The notes beneath the pieces were generated by a model that searched no databases, had not been told where the DNA came from, and worked only from the letters and a program-made list of their open reading frames with translations. From contig JAVTVJ010000469.1 in NCBI GenBank assembly GCA_034509425.1, forward strand, positions 62,001 to 126,000: a DNA stretch of 64,000 nt, written 5' to 3'. Below, in pieces: positions 33,480 to 44,505 of the stretch. This DNA comes from Eopsaltria australis (Eukaryota > Chordata > Aves > Passeriformes > Petroicidae). Numbering within the stretch: position 1 is the stretch's first letter; each line of letters opens with the position of its first letter. A program made the position numbers and the translations under genes.

Positions 33480-33995
33480 CCCAGCCCTCCCAGCTTCGCA
33501 GGCTGAGCGGTGCTGTTTCCATGGCATGAGGTACTGGCGCCCTGACGAGAGAAAGCAGAAAGGCACAGTCAGTCGCAGAAGGCTCCTGTCCCCCCTGTCC
33601 CGGCACGGCCTGTGCCCAGCCCAGACTGCTGGCTGTGCTCAGAGCCCTAAGCTCCCGAGCCATTCTCTGTTTTTACAGGAGAGCAGCATGGCAGGCCACG
33701 TTCCACCTCCTCCACTTAAGCACGCCACAGCAAGCTCCTCAGCAGCTGCAAGAGCGGGATGCTCGTGTGCCCGCTGCCGTCTGCCCAAAGCCCTTCTGCC
33801 ACCCGTGCTGTGGAGCCAGGTACCCACCTCCGGACACCTGCTACCGGGAGAGGAGCTGCTCCCGCACCAGGCCCTCGTCCGTCTTGAAGGGGATGTCCTT
33901 GCAGACCGTGGCCCCCGGGGCAGCGCTGGCACTGGACGCACTCCACGGACGTTGCCAGCGCTTCCCCGTCCGGTCCGGGCACCAGGTGCAATCTT
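33480..33995 (-). pseudogene. Decayed PIM-like kinase exons 4 and 5
   Basis: On the minus strand, about 33990-33850 reads CKDIPFKTDEGLVREQLLSR before a stop. This is the PIM segment corresponding to [19 protein letters not shown] of the intact gene. About 33560-33480 then reads GRQYLMPWKQHRSACEAG after a CAG acceptor, a degraded version of the CQHLIRWCL exon. Together with the catalytic-loop exon at 34390-34555 they keep the normal PIM exon order on the minus strand, so this is one decayed PIM gene lacking the N-lobe exons. Confidence 0.7.
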
Positions 33996-34062
33996 CCTGG
34001 AAAGAACAAAGAACAGTTGCATGAAAGTCAATTCACAACAAGACCTGGAAACAAGAAAAAGT

Positions 34063-34576
34063 GTCCAAGGCTATCGCCACATCATGGGCCTGGGGAGGGT
34101 CTGACCGCTCCATGCAATCATTAAACCTCTCCACAGATGGGGAAAATCCCCACCTTTCCTACCTGTAAGCCCACCCTTTCCTCAAGGGCCTGCCAAGCAG
34201 AGCAGCTGGGGCACGCCTTCGGCACCCGTGTCCCTCTGCTGCCCCCCATCCCCATGGATGGATGCTTTTGTCAGGCTCGCTCCCCCTGCCCCAGCCCCAG
34301 GCTGCCTGGCAGAAGCTGTCAGCAAGGCCAGGAGCCGGCTCCCCTTCCCCAGCATCTGTCCCCTGTGCCACCAAAAAGCAACTGTGGCCTCATCTTGATT
34401 TCATCGTGGTGCCGAGCGTGTCCTGCAGGAAGGGGCCGCAACCAAGGCCAATGGGCTTTGCCCCAGCGGCGGCCAGCTCCAGGATGGTGTTCTCCGGCTC
34501 CACGTCGTGCTCCAGGAGAACACGCCAGCTGTGCCTCGGCTTGCGGGGACATCACGATGCCATTGAGCTGCAGGGG
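34063..34576 (+). repeat. Segmental duplication B, copy 2
   Basis: Nearly identical to 27595-28107. Homology stops at GAGCTGCAGGGG, just before the short LTR-like element at 34581. Confidence 0.9.
34390..34555 (-). pseudogene. Degenerate PIM-like kinase exon (catalytic loop region), copy 2
   Basis: Same degraded exon as 27922-28085, with the same loss of HRD and DFG. Copy 2 also has a one-base change in the frame near 34549. It probably forms the upstream part of the decayed PIM gene whose exons 4 and 5 lie at 33480-33995. Confidence 0.7.
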
Positions 34577-34580
34577 CAGC

Positions 34581-34770
34581 TGGGAAAAGTGTCAGTGCTG
34601 GGAAAAGTTCTTGTTATGTAGACAGCCTTGGTGTTGTTTGTCACGTAGCCAATAGTAGCATATCACAGTAGCTGGGGAAAAGGGTATAAAGATGCTAGTA
34701 CGGACTAATAAAGTAGTTCTTCTTTGTCCTTGGACTACTCGCATGTCGTGTGTCCGTCTCTACTGCGACA
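34581..34770 (+). repeat. Short LTR-like element
   Basis: Begins TGGGAAAAGTGTC and ends CTCTACTGCGACA. It contains TATAAA at 34685-34690 and AATAAA at 34707-34712, and ends with a U5-like TCGTGTGTCCGTC. The promoter-to-polyadenylation spacing is short, as in some alpha/beta retroviral LTRs. No target repeat was identified, so the left boundary may be incomplete. Confidence 0.5.
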
Positions 34771-37741
34771 TTTATCTTTTTCTTTCTTTTTCTTATGGGA
34801 TAGAAGAGAAAATGCAAAAAAGAAATATGAAAAGCAAAACGTCCTTTGACCTTTGTGCATTTCATTAAACCCAGCAGAACAGAACCAGGAAAAAAATCCA
34901 AAATATTGTCAGTTCTGAGATATCACCCCGTCTTCCTTTTTTAATTAACAGACATATCTAGATCTACTATCTCTTTTAGCAAAGCTGAAGCTTAGGGGAA
35001 TATGTTTGGAACCATTAAGTCTCAGGGAAATCTTCAGATTTCAAAGCTCTCATCTCTCAGGAGTTTGTGCCTGAACCCACGACACAATTTGGTTTTATTT
35101 TTGCAAAAGGACTTCAGAAGTTTTAGATTATAAGCTTGATGATTTATATCCTGGTATTTTTTACTTAAATAGCATCAATTGCTCCAAGTCTCTGAACCTG
35201 ACAGAGCAACTGAGTAATTTATTTTTGAACATAAATAGGGAGAAGCTGTTTTTTATAATTTCTATTTTCTTGTCCAAATGGCATGGAAAATCAGCACATC
35301 TGTAGAAATGCAAATAATTTACATGTGAGGACAAGCTGAAATTCAGCGTTCTCAGGCAGATGCCATTTATCCATCAGCACTCACACATTGTCTTATCAAC
35401 ACATGTAGACACTTCTGGTTTTCAAAAGCTTCATTTATCACTTGTTGAATGTTTGAAGCTGAACTGCTCTTTCTGAAAAAATTTTTTCTTGGATTGGCAG
35501 ATTCTGATGATAACTTAGAAACAAGTTGTCAAAAACCCTCACCCACCTGTCTGTGCCTGCTGTGCCACACATGTGAAAATCGCCTAGAACCAGCAGAGTA
35601 GTGCATTTCAAATATTCAAAGTTTACTTGTATAAAGTATACTGGTCATTAGATACTGAGGTTGCATATGAAGTACATTAGAAATTAATATTGAAAGTTTC
35701 CCGTTTAGCAAAAATTGTATAATTACTCAACAGACATATTTTGTTTCCTGCTGGTTTTATAATTAGCTGGTTTGTTCCTGAGAATAATTTCCTCTTCTTT
35801 ATTTTCACAAGTTCGTGTATCTTCCTTAATCAGCCAACACACATATTTGTCTTACAGACACATGCATTATTTGCTGTATATTTCATCACTGAGTGGCTGC
35901 CAGAAATGCATTTCCGTATCTACTCTTCATGAATCAGCAGAACACCACTATCAATCTTCATGCCCTATAAAACTTCTTTTAATAGACTTGTATCCTCATT
36001 ATGATGTTCTATAATCAGCTTTGTCAGAGATGCTGTGGGCCCTCTTTCCTTAAAATATTAGCTTACTAAAGATTTAAACCACTGTTTATAAGCAAGAGAG
36101 AGAGAATCCACATCTTCTATCTAAAATCATTAAAAGATGATCTAAGATCTAAGATCATCTAAGATCATTAAAATATCATTAAATGCTCATCCAGGTATGA
36201 GCATTCATACCTGGAAAATTCTGGCAGAAGAATGATTTCTTTGCAGCAGCCTGTGTAATTAAAGAGAGGATGAATATTGGTAAAGACATTACTCCTTACT
36301 CTACTCTTCTGCCCACTGGTGCTGGATCACAGCTTGCAAAACTGTGTTTCCCTCTTCTGGGCTGGCACAGACAGGTGGGTCAGGTATGAGAAATCAGAAC
36401 CACAGGGCTCAAATGGTCAAACCAGGTCCTAGGACACAGTGCCGGTGTGAGTTACAGTTGGCCAAGGAATGGAGGGTTGGATGGGGTAATCCCAGCCACT
36501 TCAATCCGTGTTGTGGGACAGCAAGAGGGAGATGGACAGAATGGGAAGGGCATCACCAAGAATATTCATGTGGCCATCATTCCCTCCACCGAAGAGCTAA
36601 AGCAGTTTGAGAGTCGCTGTTCAAACAAGGCTTATTGTTGTTTGCAGCAAGAGCTTTTGCTACTGCTCCAAAGCAGACATGCCTTTAGGTCCTGCTGAAA
36701 GTCCACTTACTGGCGTATGGAATAATGAAAGGAACACTCAATGGCTCGGGGCAAGAGCAGCATCCCAAATAGACTTTAAATGACAAAAAAATTGGAGCAG
36801 ACACTTGTATCCACATGACCCTAATGGTACTTCTGTTTGACAGTAAATGCACAAAACTACATCTGGCTGAGAAAGTCCCTCTGGGCTGGAAGTAATTGGC
36901 AGGTGGAATAGGACTCAGAGGAGCACCATTGCTCTGGTCTCACTTGTCCTTTGATGTCTGCTCGTGCCCACTGCAGGAGAGAATATTGGGATCTCAGATC
37001 AGGTGCTGGCAGTTGTGTATTTTTGGGTTGTTTTCAAGGTGTGATATCATCTGTTACCTTCTGCCATTCTCCTTGAGTCACTTCAGTGGCCATTCTGGAA
37101 TAACTGTAGCACCAATTCTGGTTAAATCAAGTAGAAATGCTTGAAGTGCCTGCATTTGCCATGCTCATTTTGCCTCAACTTTCTGTGGCTCTTTTCCAAG
37201 CATGTCCCACACTTCCCTAGCTCTGTTTAGTCTGGGAAAGGTATAAGGAAATGAGCTGTAGGTCATATGGCTGCTATCCATGCATAACTAATACTTTATC
37301 AGAACAGATGTGAATTGCAAAGGAAGTTAATGTCTAACCTTCCAAAAGCTTTGATGGAAATCTGTCTGAGAACAGCCAGAGCTGAGCACAATATCCACAG
37401 TGAATCTTTGCTTACTTCACTGAGGACTGGTGTAAGTGCCATGTGCCAGTAACATTATTCAAATCAACATGGATTTAAAATCAGATGTCTGGGTGTGATC
37501 AGTGCTTTCTGTCTGGAACCTAAGATTAATGCAACTTTCCTTTGTCTAAAACTGGCACTATCCAAGCCAGCTGTACTGGGATTATATTTCTATGTAATGG
37601 AAACGTAATTTTCACAGGTGTGATGAATAGTGCTGACAATTTGCTTTAGTAAGCCTGAGGAGTTTAAAGCACGTAACTAATCCAAATTGTAGAATTTCTT
37701 TGGTTTACACTAATTGTAGATGTCAGGTTTGGTGGCGGCTG
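34771..37741. other. AT-rich intergenic sequence, no gene seen
   Basis: Low G+C, frequent stops in all frames and no recognised repeat family. A small ATCTAAGATC / ATCATTAAA local repeat lies at about 36120-36185. Confidence 0.5.
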
Positions 37742-37747
37742 GATACT

Positions 37748-38366
37748 TGTTGGGGTTGTCTCTCTAGAGATGAAGCCCCTAAAACCTATAGATCGTTCCT
37801 GCTGGATTAGTCCACCTGCTGAGGAGTTCCCCCAAGCCTAGAAACTACAATGGTTTAGCCCCTAACAGGGCCACTCCCCAAGTTACTCCTACCTTATTGT
37901 TATTGGGTTTATTGTTTGTCACTCTTATTCTAAGTTCATACCCAGTTCTGGAAAGTTCTGTATTCCACAGTTGTTGATTCGTTGTTCACCCCTGTCTCCT
38001 CCCTTCCTCTCTTCCCTATGGTTGTTGTACCCCAGTCCCTCCCTAACTCCTCCCCACTCCCGACCTCTGATTGGTTTAACTATGTTGTATTTAAGTTCAT
38101 GCACGACGCCAGTTCGGGGCTCTTAGCCCCCGGATCCAGAGCAGAATAAAGCCCTCTCTGTTGCCGAGCTAAGAGTCGCTCCTGTTTCTTCGCTGACACT
38201 CTGGTGATCCAAAGGAATAACCCCCGACCCTCCGACGCCTCTAGCTTCTGCTGAACCCCTGTGGTTCCCTCGTCTGCCCACCTCAGGGTTAGGGTATTCG
38301 AGGACAAGCGGATAGCAAAAGGCAACCACCAGCAGGAGGCCGGGGACACCAGACAAAATAATTACA
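37748..38366 (+). repeat. 5' LTR
   Basis: From TGTTGGGGTTGTC to AATAATTACA. It contains an inverted CCAAT (ATTGG) near 38070, a TATA-like GTATTTAAG (38087-38095) and AATAAA at 38145-38150. The pair partner is 45779-46398. Confidence 0.95.
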
Positions 38367-38368
38367 GT

Positions 38369-38386
38369 TGGCGCCCAACGTCTGTG
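38369..38386 (+). promoter_or_regulatory. Primer binding site, tRNA-Lys type
   Basis: TGGCGCCCAACGTCTGTG starts two bases after the LTR end. The first 13 bases match the primer site complementary to the 3' end of tRNA-Lys(1,2) used by many betaretroviruses and ERVK elements. The last bases diverge. Confidence 0.85.
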
Positions 38387-38728
38387 GTTTCTTTTCGGAT
38401 CACAGAAGACAGCTCGTCACCACCGATGAAGACGCCGTTGTGAGCCAATCCCCACACGATCACCTCCTGTTTTAGAGGGGGGATCTTGCAGGACGGTCAG
38501 CGACCCCTGGCACTGGGTGCCAGAGAGCTGACCACGGCGAAGACCCTCATTCCCTTTTTTGGATTTATTTGGCGGTGTTCCAGTACTGCAGCCCTCGGGG
38601 ACGTGGTCTAGAGGGGAAAGGAAGAAAGTAGCCGAAAGGTCGACTGGTACGGTAAGCTTTTGGATTTTCTCCGCGACATTTTGCCTTTTTGTTTCTCGGG
38701 GTGAGGGAATACCTCCCTTAATAGAAAA

Positions 38729-40786
38729 ATGGGAATCCGTTTTTCAAAAAGGGAGAGGGAGCTTTCCTTTATGTATTATAGTGTTAAAGTTAAATTAGTT
38801 GGGAGCGGGGAATCTTTTGATAAAAAACTGTTAAAGAAATTTCTTCGATGGGTCGCCGCTTTTGTTCCCCTTCCGGCACCTTCTTCTGTCTTAACTCTTG
38901 CGTTTTGGGATAAAGTAGGGTTTAAGTTAACAGAAATCGCGAATTCCGGGGATGATTCAGTTAGAAAGTTTTTTTCTTTACAAATTTTAATTTATCGGGT
39001 TTTATCTACGAACAGGGAAAGTTCAGGGACTGTTACCCCCCCCTTCCTACTGGTTCTCCTAATCCCATTAACCCGACACCCACTATCCCTGGCGGGGACT
39101 CTGCCGAGGTACCCCCCGTTGCCCGAGAGCCCGGGGGAGAAATCCGGAGTCCAGAAAGCTCCGACCGCGGTACGGGCTCCACCAACCCTTTTCGCCCCAG
39201 GACGAGCCACCCCGGGACGGATTCTAACCTTTCCCTCTTCCCTCAATCACTATCCCAGTTGCACCCGTTGTGCTTCCATTCCCTCCATGTTATAGCACTG
39301 TGTGTACTGTTAGTGAATTTTCTGCTGTGTCACAGCGAAGTGGCGGCAGCACGAATTTCGTGCTGCGCCACAACGAAATGGGGGCTGTTCCAGCTCGCCG
39401 CAATGCAGTCATCAGTGTGTTGTGTGCGCATGCTCGGGCACAAAGGCGCGAATCCCTTTCTCCCTACCCCTTTGCCCTCCCACTCGCCGTCGATTGGTTT
39501 GCCGTCGGTTCCCCCCCTGCGGCCGATGGTGTCAACCCTGCGGGTTCCCTCCCACCTTCCCTACTCCCCCCCCAGTTCTCTCCACGCCTTCAGTTCCCTG
39601 CCCAACCCCTTCCACCCCTCAGCCCACCTACCTCCCAACCCCTCCTGCCGCGAACCCCTCCCACCTTCTGGGTTCCCACGCTCCCCCTTCCGGTTCCCAC
39701 GGTCTGGCACAGGGAGGGGGGAAGCCTGAGACCTACACAGCTCCGGCTGGTGCTGCGGCTTTTCCATTCGCCGCGCCGCTGTCTTACAACCGGCAAGGAG
39801 CCAACCCCCGGTGGGAACCGATCTCGCAGGCCTCCATTAAGGAGATTTGCAAGGCTGCGAAAGAATTTGGGAGGGATTCATCGTATTTCAAAGGACTAAT
39901 TAATGCCACTTTTGAGACGAATGTCCTCGTGCCACATGACATAAAGACCTTAATATCCAGTTTGTTAATAGAGAGTCACTTTTGGATATGGGAGAAAAGG
40001 TGGAAGAGGGAACTGCAAAAACTGTTAGAACTGTACAAAAACGATCCCAATAAGGCAGCCCTCACAATGCAACACCTGGCAGGAGAGGGGAACATTTCCA
40101 AAGCAAGGGATCAAGCGACAAATATACCAGAAGAAGTTTTAATAGACATCCAAAATGCTGCCAAATGCATTCTTTTTAGTCTTCCTATTGAAATGGGTCC
40201 ACCTAAAAGTTATACAGCAATCCGGCAGGGGCCAGTGGAAAATTTTGCAGATTTTGTAGATCGCCTCAGGGGGGCGATGTCAAGAGTTATCACTGACCCT
40301 AAGATGCTAAAGGAGGTGTTGACAGAGGTGGCCCGGGAGAATGCTAATACGGAATGTCGTCGTGTTATAGATATGCTTCCCTTAGAACCCTCTCCTACCA
40401 TTGAATTTATTACCGAAAGGTGTGCACAGGTACTACTCCGCCCCGTTGAACAGGAAGCAAAAGCTTCTCATCCAAAGGTAAAGTCATCGGCATTCACCGC
40501 TGAGGTTAAGACCAATTCGGACAAGAAATGTTTTAATTGTGGTGGCACGGGACACTTTGTCAAAGACTGTAAGAAACCCAGACAATACAAACAGAATCCT
40601 TTTACTAACAGCAATTTTAAGTATTCCTCAGGTACTGCGCTTCTCCAGACACAAGGCTTCACACCTCCACCATGGGGACCCTATCCACCCATGTTCCCGT
40701 GGTGGATGCAACAACTTCCGGTTATGCCACCGTCGGGAAATGAGGGGAACAGTGCGGAGCACCACTGCGCTCCGACAACAAATTAA
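38729..40786 (+). pseudogene. gag of the provirus, interrupted
   Basis: The ATG at 38729 gives MGIRFSKRE, a myristoylation-type matrix start. The frame runs to a TAG at 39293-39295, with further stops just behind. The stretch of about 39240-39420 looks more coding in the next frame. The first frame is open again from 39422 to the TAA at 40786. This second part has a Pro-rich spacer, a capsid with the major-homology-like QGPVENFADFVDRL, and one CCHC zinc knuckle (CFNCGGTGHFVKDC). Gag forms the virion shell and packages RNA. The break lies between matrix and capsid, so no full Gag can be made from this copy. The final overlap with pro is 40744-40786. Confidence 0.85.
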
Positions 40787-41541
40787 AGGCTGCTTCAGTG
40801 AAAGACACCGTACTACCACTGGTGCCGCTGAACTTCAGGAGCCCTCTGTTCCAACAACACCCTCCGGTACCAGAGGTACTTAAAAGATATCAAGTGGTGA
40901 GTGCATTTGTACTTCATCTCACGCATTCAGATTATCAACATATTGCAGTTACATTAAAAGATGCTCCATCAGTACCAATGACTGTCCTCTTAGTCGGAGA
41001 CTCCAGCAGAGGTCCTCCAGGAATCTATGTTATCCCAGAAATTAAGACCTACCATCCTGGGAAAAATTTAAGTGTGACAATTTGCCCCAACACCACCCCT
41101 TGGTTCCTACCCCAGGGAACATGGGTGGGGCAAGCTATAGTCTTGCCAGACAACATTCCTAGGGACATTCGGACACCCTACGTCTGGTGGACAGAGGTGG
41201 TAGGCAGTGAAAAACCAATAATAGAATGTAAACTCAAAAACGGGCATGCATCAGCAACACTACAAGGCATGTTAGATACTGGGGCAGATGTCACCATCAT
41301 TGCCGAGACTGAGTGGCCCCAGGGATGGGGAAGCAAAGAAGCCTTGGGCAATATAACGGGAATTGGTGGCTCCGTTCCATCGAAAAGGAGCAGCAGTGAT
41401 ATCTTAATAGAGGGTCCGGATGGACATGTAGCCTCGGTAAAACCCTTTATCGTCCTTTCAGGGTTTACCCTATGGGGAAGGGACGTCCTGGCTCAATGGG
41501 GAGCTCGATTAGAAATCCCGCCAGCACCTAGGGATTTCTAG
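40744..41541 (+). CDS. pro of the provirus: aspartic protease with dUTPase-like N-terminal part
   Basis: Open from 40744, after a TGA at 40741, to the TAG at 41541, in the frame one base back from gag. No ATG is expected because retroviral pro is made by frameshifting. The protease core shows MLDTGADVTII (active-site Asp in D-T-G) and GRDVLAQWGARL near the end, the usual protease C-terminal helix. The preceding part (NLSVTICPNTTPWFLPQGTW, VGQAIVLP) resembles the C-terminal strands of retroviral dUTPase with eroded motifs; that part is inference. It is the only provirus gene without an internal stop. Whether it can be reached by frameshifting is doubtful because TGA 40741-40743 directly follows the GGGAAAT heptamer. 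Confidence 0.8.
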   Translation, partial: GEQCGAPLRSDNKLKAASVKDTVLPLVPLNFRSPLFQQHPPVPEVLKRYQVVSAFVLHLTHSDYQHIAVTLKDAPSVPMTVLLVGDSSRGPPGIYVIPEIKTYHPGKNLSVTICPNTTPWFLPQGTWVGQAIVLPDNIPRDIRTPYVWWTEVVGSEKPIIECKLKNGHASATLQGMLDTGADVTIIAETEWPQGWGSKEALGNITGIGGSVPSKRSSSDILIEGPDGHVASVKPFIVLSGFTLWGRDVLAQWGARLEIPPAPRDF

Positions 41542-44267
41542 TCGGGGCCACTGTGGCACGTGCCACTCCACCCATTAAATGGCTCACCGATACACCAGTG
41601 AGAGTGGAGCAGTGGCCCCTGAGAGGGGAAAAATTGCGTGCCCTGGAAGAACTGGTAACTGAACAGCTGGCCAAGGGACATATAACACCGTCTAATAGTC
41701 CCTGGAACTCCCCAGTGTTTGTAATCAAAAAGCCAGGCAAAGACAAATGGAGACTCCTCCATGACTTGCGGGCCATCAACAACGTCATGGAGGAGATGGG
41801 CCCGTTGCAACCGGGACTTCCATCACCTGCAGTGTTACCTAAAGGCTGGCCCATCGCTATTATAGATATTAAGGACTGCTTTTTTAGCATTCCTTTAAAC
41901 CCAGTAGATGCTCTAAGGTTCGCCTTTTCCTTACCATCAACGAACCGAGAAGCACCGATGAGGAGATACCATTGGCTGGTCCTTCCGCAAGGAATGAAAG
42001 CCAGCCCCGTAATCTGCCAATGGTACGTCTCAGAGGTGCTGTCCCCGGTTCGTAAGGCTTTCCCCAAGGCAAAAATCCTCCATTATATGGACGATGTACT
42101 CATCTGCACACCTGAACAGACTTATTTAGATTCAGCGTTAGCAGGAGTAATCGTGGCGATTGAAGGCGCAGGGCTGGAGGTCCACCCAGAGAAAATATAG
42201 CGAACAGCACCATGGAGATACCTAGGGACCAAAATCGCCGAGAACACCATCGCTCCACAGCTGTTAAAAATAGAGGACCACCCTTCTACGCTCCGGGAAC
42301 TCCACCAGCTATGCGGGTCCATCAATTGGATCCGCCCCCTCCTGGGCCTGAAGACCACGGAACTGGCACCACTGTTCGAGCTTCTAAAAGGAGGACAGGC
42401 CCTGGCTGCTCCTATTGTCATCACCCCAGAAGCTGAAGACACCATCAAAAAGGTACTGTGGGCAATCACAACCAAACGGGCACACAGGGTCAACCCAGAT
42501 CTGCCCTTCAGACTCATTATATTAGGGGAAACACCTAAATATCACGGGTTGATCTTCCAATGGGACGAGGGGGTGAAAGATGCACTCTTAATCATAGAGT
42601 GGGTCTTTTTGCCCCACACCCCATCCAAAACTATTTCAAGGCTGCAAGACTTGGTGGCAGAGCTCATTACATGAGCTCGGCACCGGCTCCGCACCCTCGC
42701 CGGGTGTGATTTCACATACATACAGGTTCCCTGGAAGCAAGATAAATTTGAGGAAGTTTTCCAGGAGAGTGAAAACCTCCAGTCAGCCTTGGAGAGTTAC
42801 CCAGGCCAAATTGGTAATCAAAAATTAAAACATGAACTGTTCAATACAGAATTTCACCTGGCTCCAAATTTCGTGCAGAGTAAAACCCCAATTAAAAATG
42901 CCCTGACCGTCTTCACTGACGGCTCTGGGTCGTCTCACAAGTCTGTATTAACTTGGAGAGATCCAGAAACCCTCGAGTGGGACAAGGAAGTTCAAGTGGT
43001 AGAAGGATCACCACAGATTGCTGAACTTGCCGCAGTGGTCAGAGTGTTTGAAAGATTTGAGGAGCGACCTGTTAATTTGGTTACAGATTCGGCGTATGTG
43101 GCTGGAGTAGTCTCCAGGGCTGAACACTCTTTATTAAAGGAGGTCCAAAATCGAAAATTGTTTGGGTTGCTTGCACGCCTCATCCAGCTCCTTTCCCACC
43201 GCAAGCATCCGTTCTTTGTCATGCATGTGAGATCGCATTCCGGCCTCCCTGGTTTCATCTCTGAAGGGAATGCGCGAGCCGATGCCCTAGCGATGCCTGT
43301 GCAGGCATGTTACATCCCTGACACATTCGCACAGGCTCACTCGAGCCACCAGTTTTTCCATCAGAATGCGCCAGCCCTCCGGAGAATGTTCAGTCTTTCT
43401 CTGGAGCAAGCTAGAGCCATTGTAGCCACATGCCCCTCATGTCAGCAGTACCAATTACCTGCATTTAGTCAAGGAGTCAACCCTAGGGGGCTGAACTCCA
43501 ATGAGTTATGGCAGTCAGATGTCACACATTTTGCGCCCTTTGGAAGGCTTAAATACATCCACGTGTCTGTAGACACTTTTTCAGGTGCAGTTTTTGCTTC
43601 CGCCCACACCGGAGAAAAAGCCAAAGATGTCAAAAAACATTACATGATGGCATTCTCCATGCTAGGGGTCCCCAAACAAATAAAAACTGATAATGGACCT
43701 GCCTACGTGTCCTCCAGCCTGCATAAATTTATGCAGGACTGGGGGGTTGATCATAAAACCGGCATTCCACGTTCTCCCACAGGGCAAGCCCTCGTGGAGA
43801 GAAAACATAAAGATTTGAAGAGGATCCTTGTACAGCAGCGGGGAGGGACAGAGGAAAAGTCGCCTGTTGAGCGCCTCTGTAAAGCTCTTTTCGTCCTAAA
43901 TTTTCTAAATTGTTCAAATACAGAGCCAACTCCCCCCGTTTTTAGACATTTTACCAATTTGGCTAGGGCAAAATTGGCAGAAAATCCAGAAGTGCTGTAT
44001 AAGGATCCTGAGAGTCACCAGATACTGGGGCCAGTGCCGCTAATTGTCTGGGGGAGGGGGTACGGTTGTGTCTCCACCCCAGGTGGACCACGCTGGCTCC
44101 CAGCAAAGAATATTAAACCGTTTTTGAAAAGACACACTGACCAAGCCAGAGAAGAAAACAGCGACCCAACGAATGCATGGAAGAGAAGAAGGAGGAAGAA
44201 AACACCAAAAATGGACTTACCTGATCCTCCCTTCGGAATAGGATCACGACCTACCTGCCAGATGTGA
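41532..44267 (+). pseudogene. pol of the provirus: RT, RNase H, integrase; two in-frame stops
   Basis: One frame, one base back from pro, covers all of pol but carries TAG at 42198-42200 and TGA at 42672-42674. Reverse transcriptase: HITPSNSPWNSPVFVIKK, LPQGM, and the catalytic YMDD near 42088. RNase H: VFTDGSGSSH with LVTDSAYVAG and HVRSHSGLPG. Integrase: an HHCC zinc domain (HSSHQFFH, CPSCQQ), then WQSDVTHF, KTDNGPAY and QALVERKH, supplying the D,D,E triad. The two stops fall after the RT palm and in the connection region. Apart from them the frame is clean, consistent with a young element. RT copies RNA to DNA and integrase inserts it. Confidence 0.92.
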
Positions 44268-44505
44268 CGTAACAGCGTCTGAGACGCTGCAACCTTTGTC
44301 GATTACCTCTGCCCTACCCCATCATTAACCCTACCTCACCCCCTTCAACTAACCTGTTAAGAGAAGGGAACTAACTCTATTAATAAAAGTGGGGGAATGA
44401 AGGTGGGAGAATGTTGGGTGTAGGTGGGAAGAGTTTGGAATTAAATATTTAATATTACTGTTTACTCTTAGATATACCAACCCACAAGTTGAGACCCCAC
44501 ACGAG

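Noticed and set aside
38080..38356. Minus-strand frames in the 5' LTR, repeated at 46128-46388
   Set aside because: The same frame occurs in both LTRs only because the LTRs are copies; no evidence of a gene.
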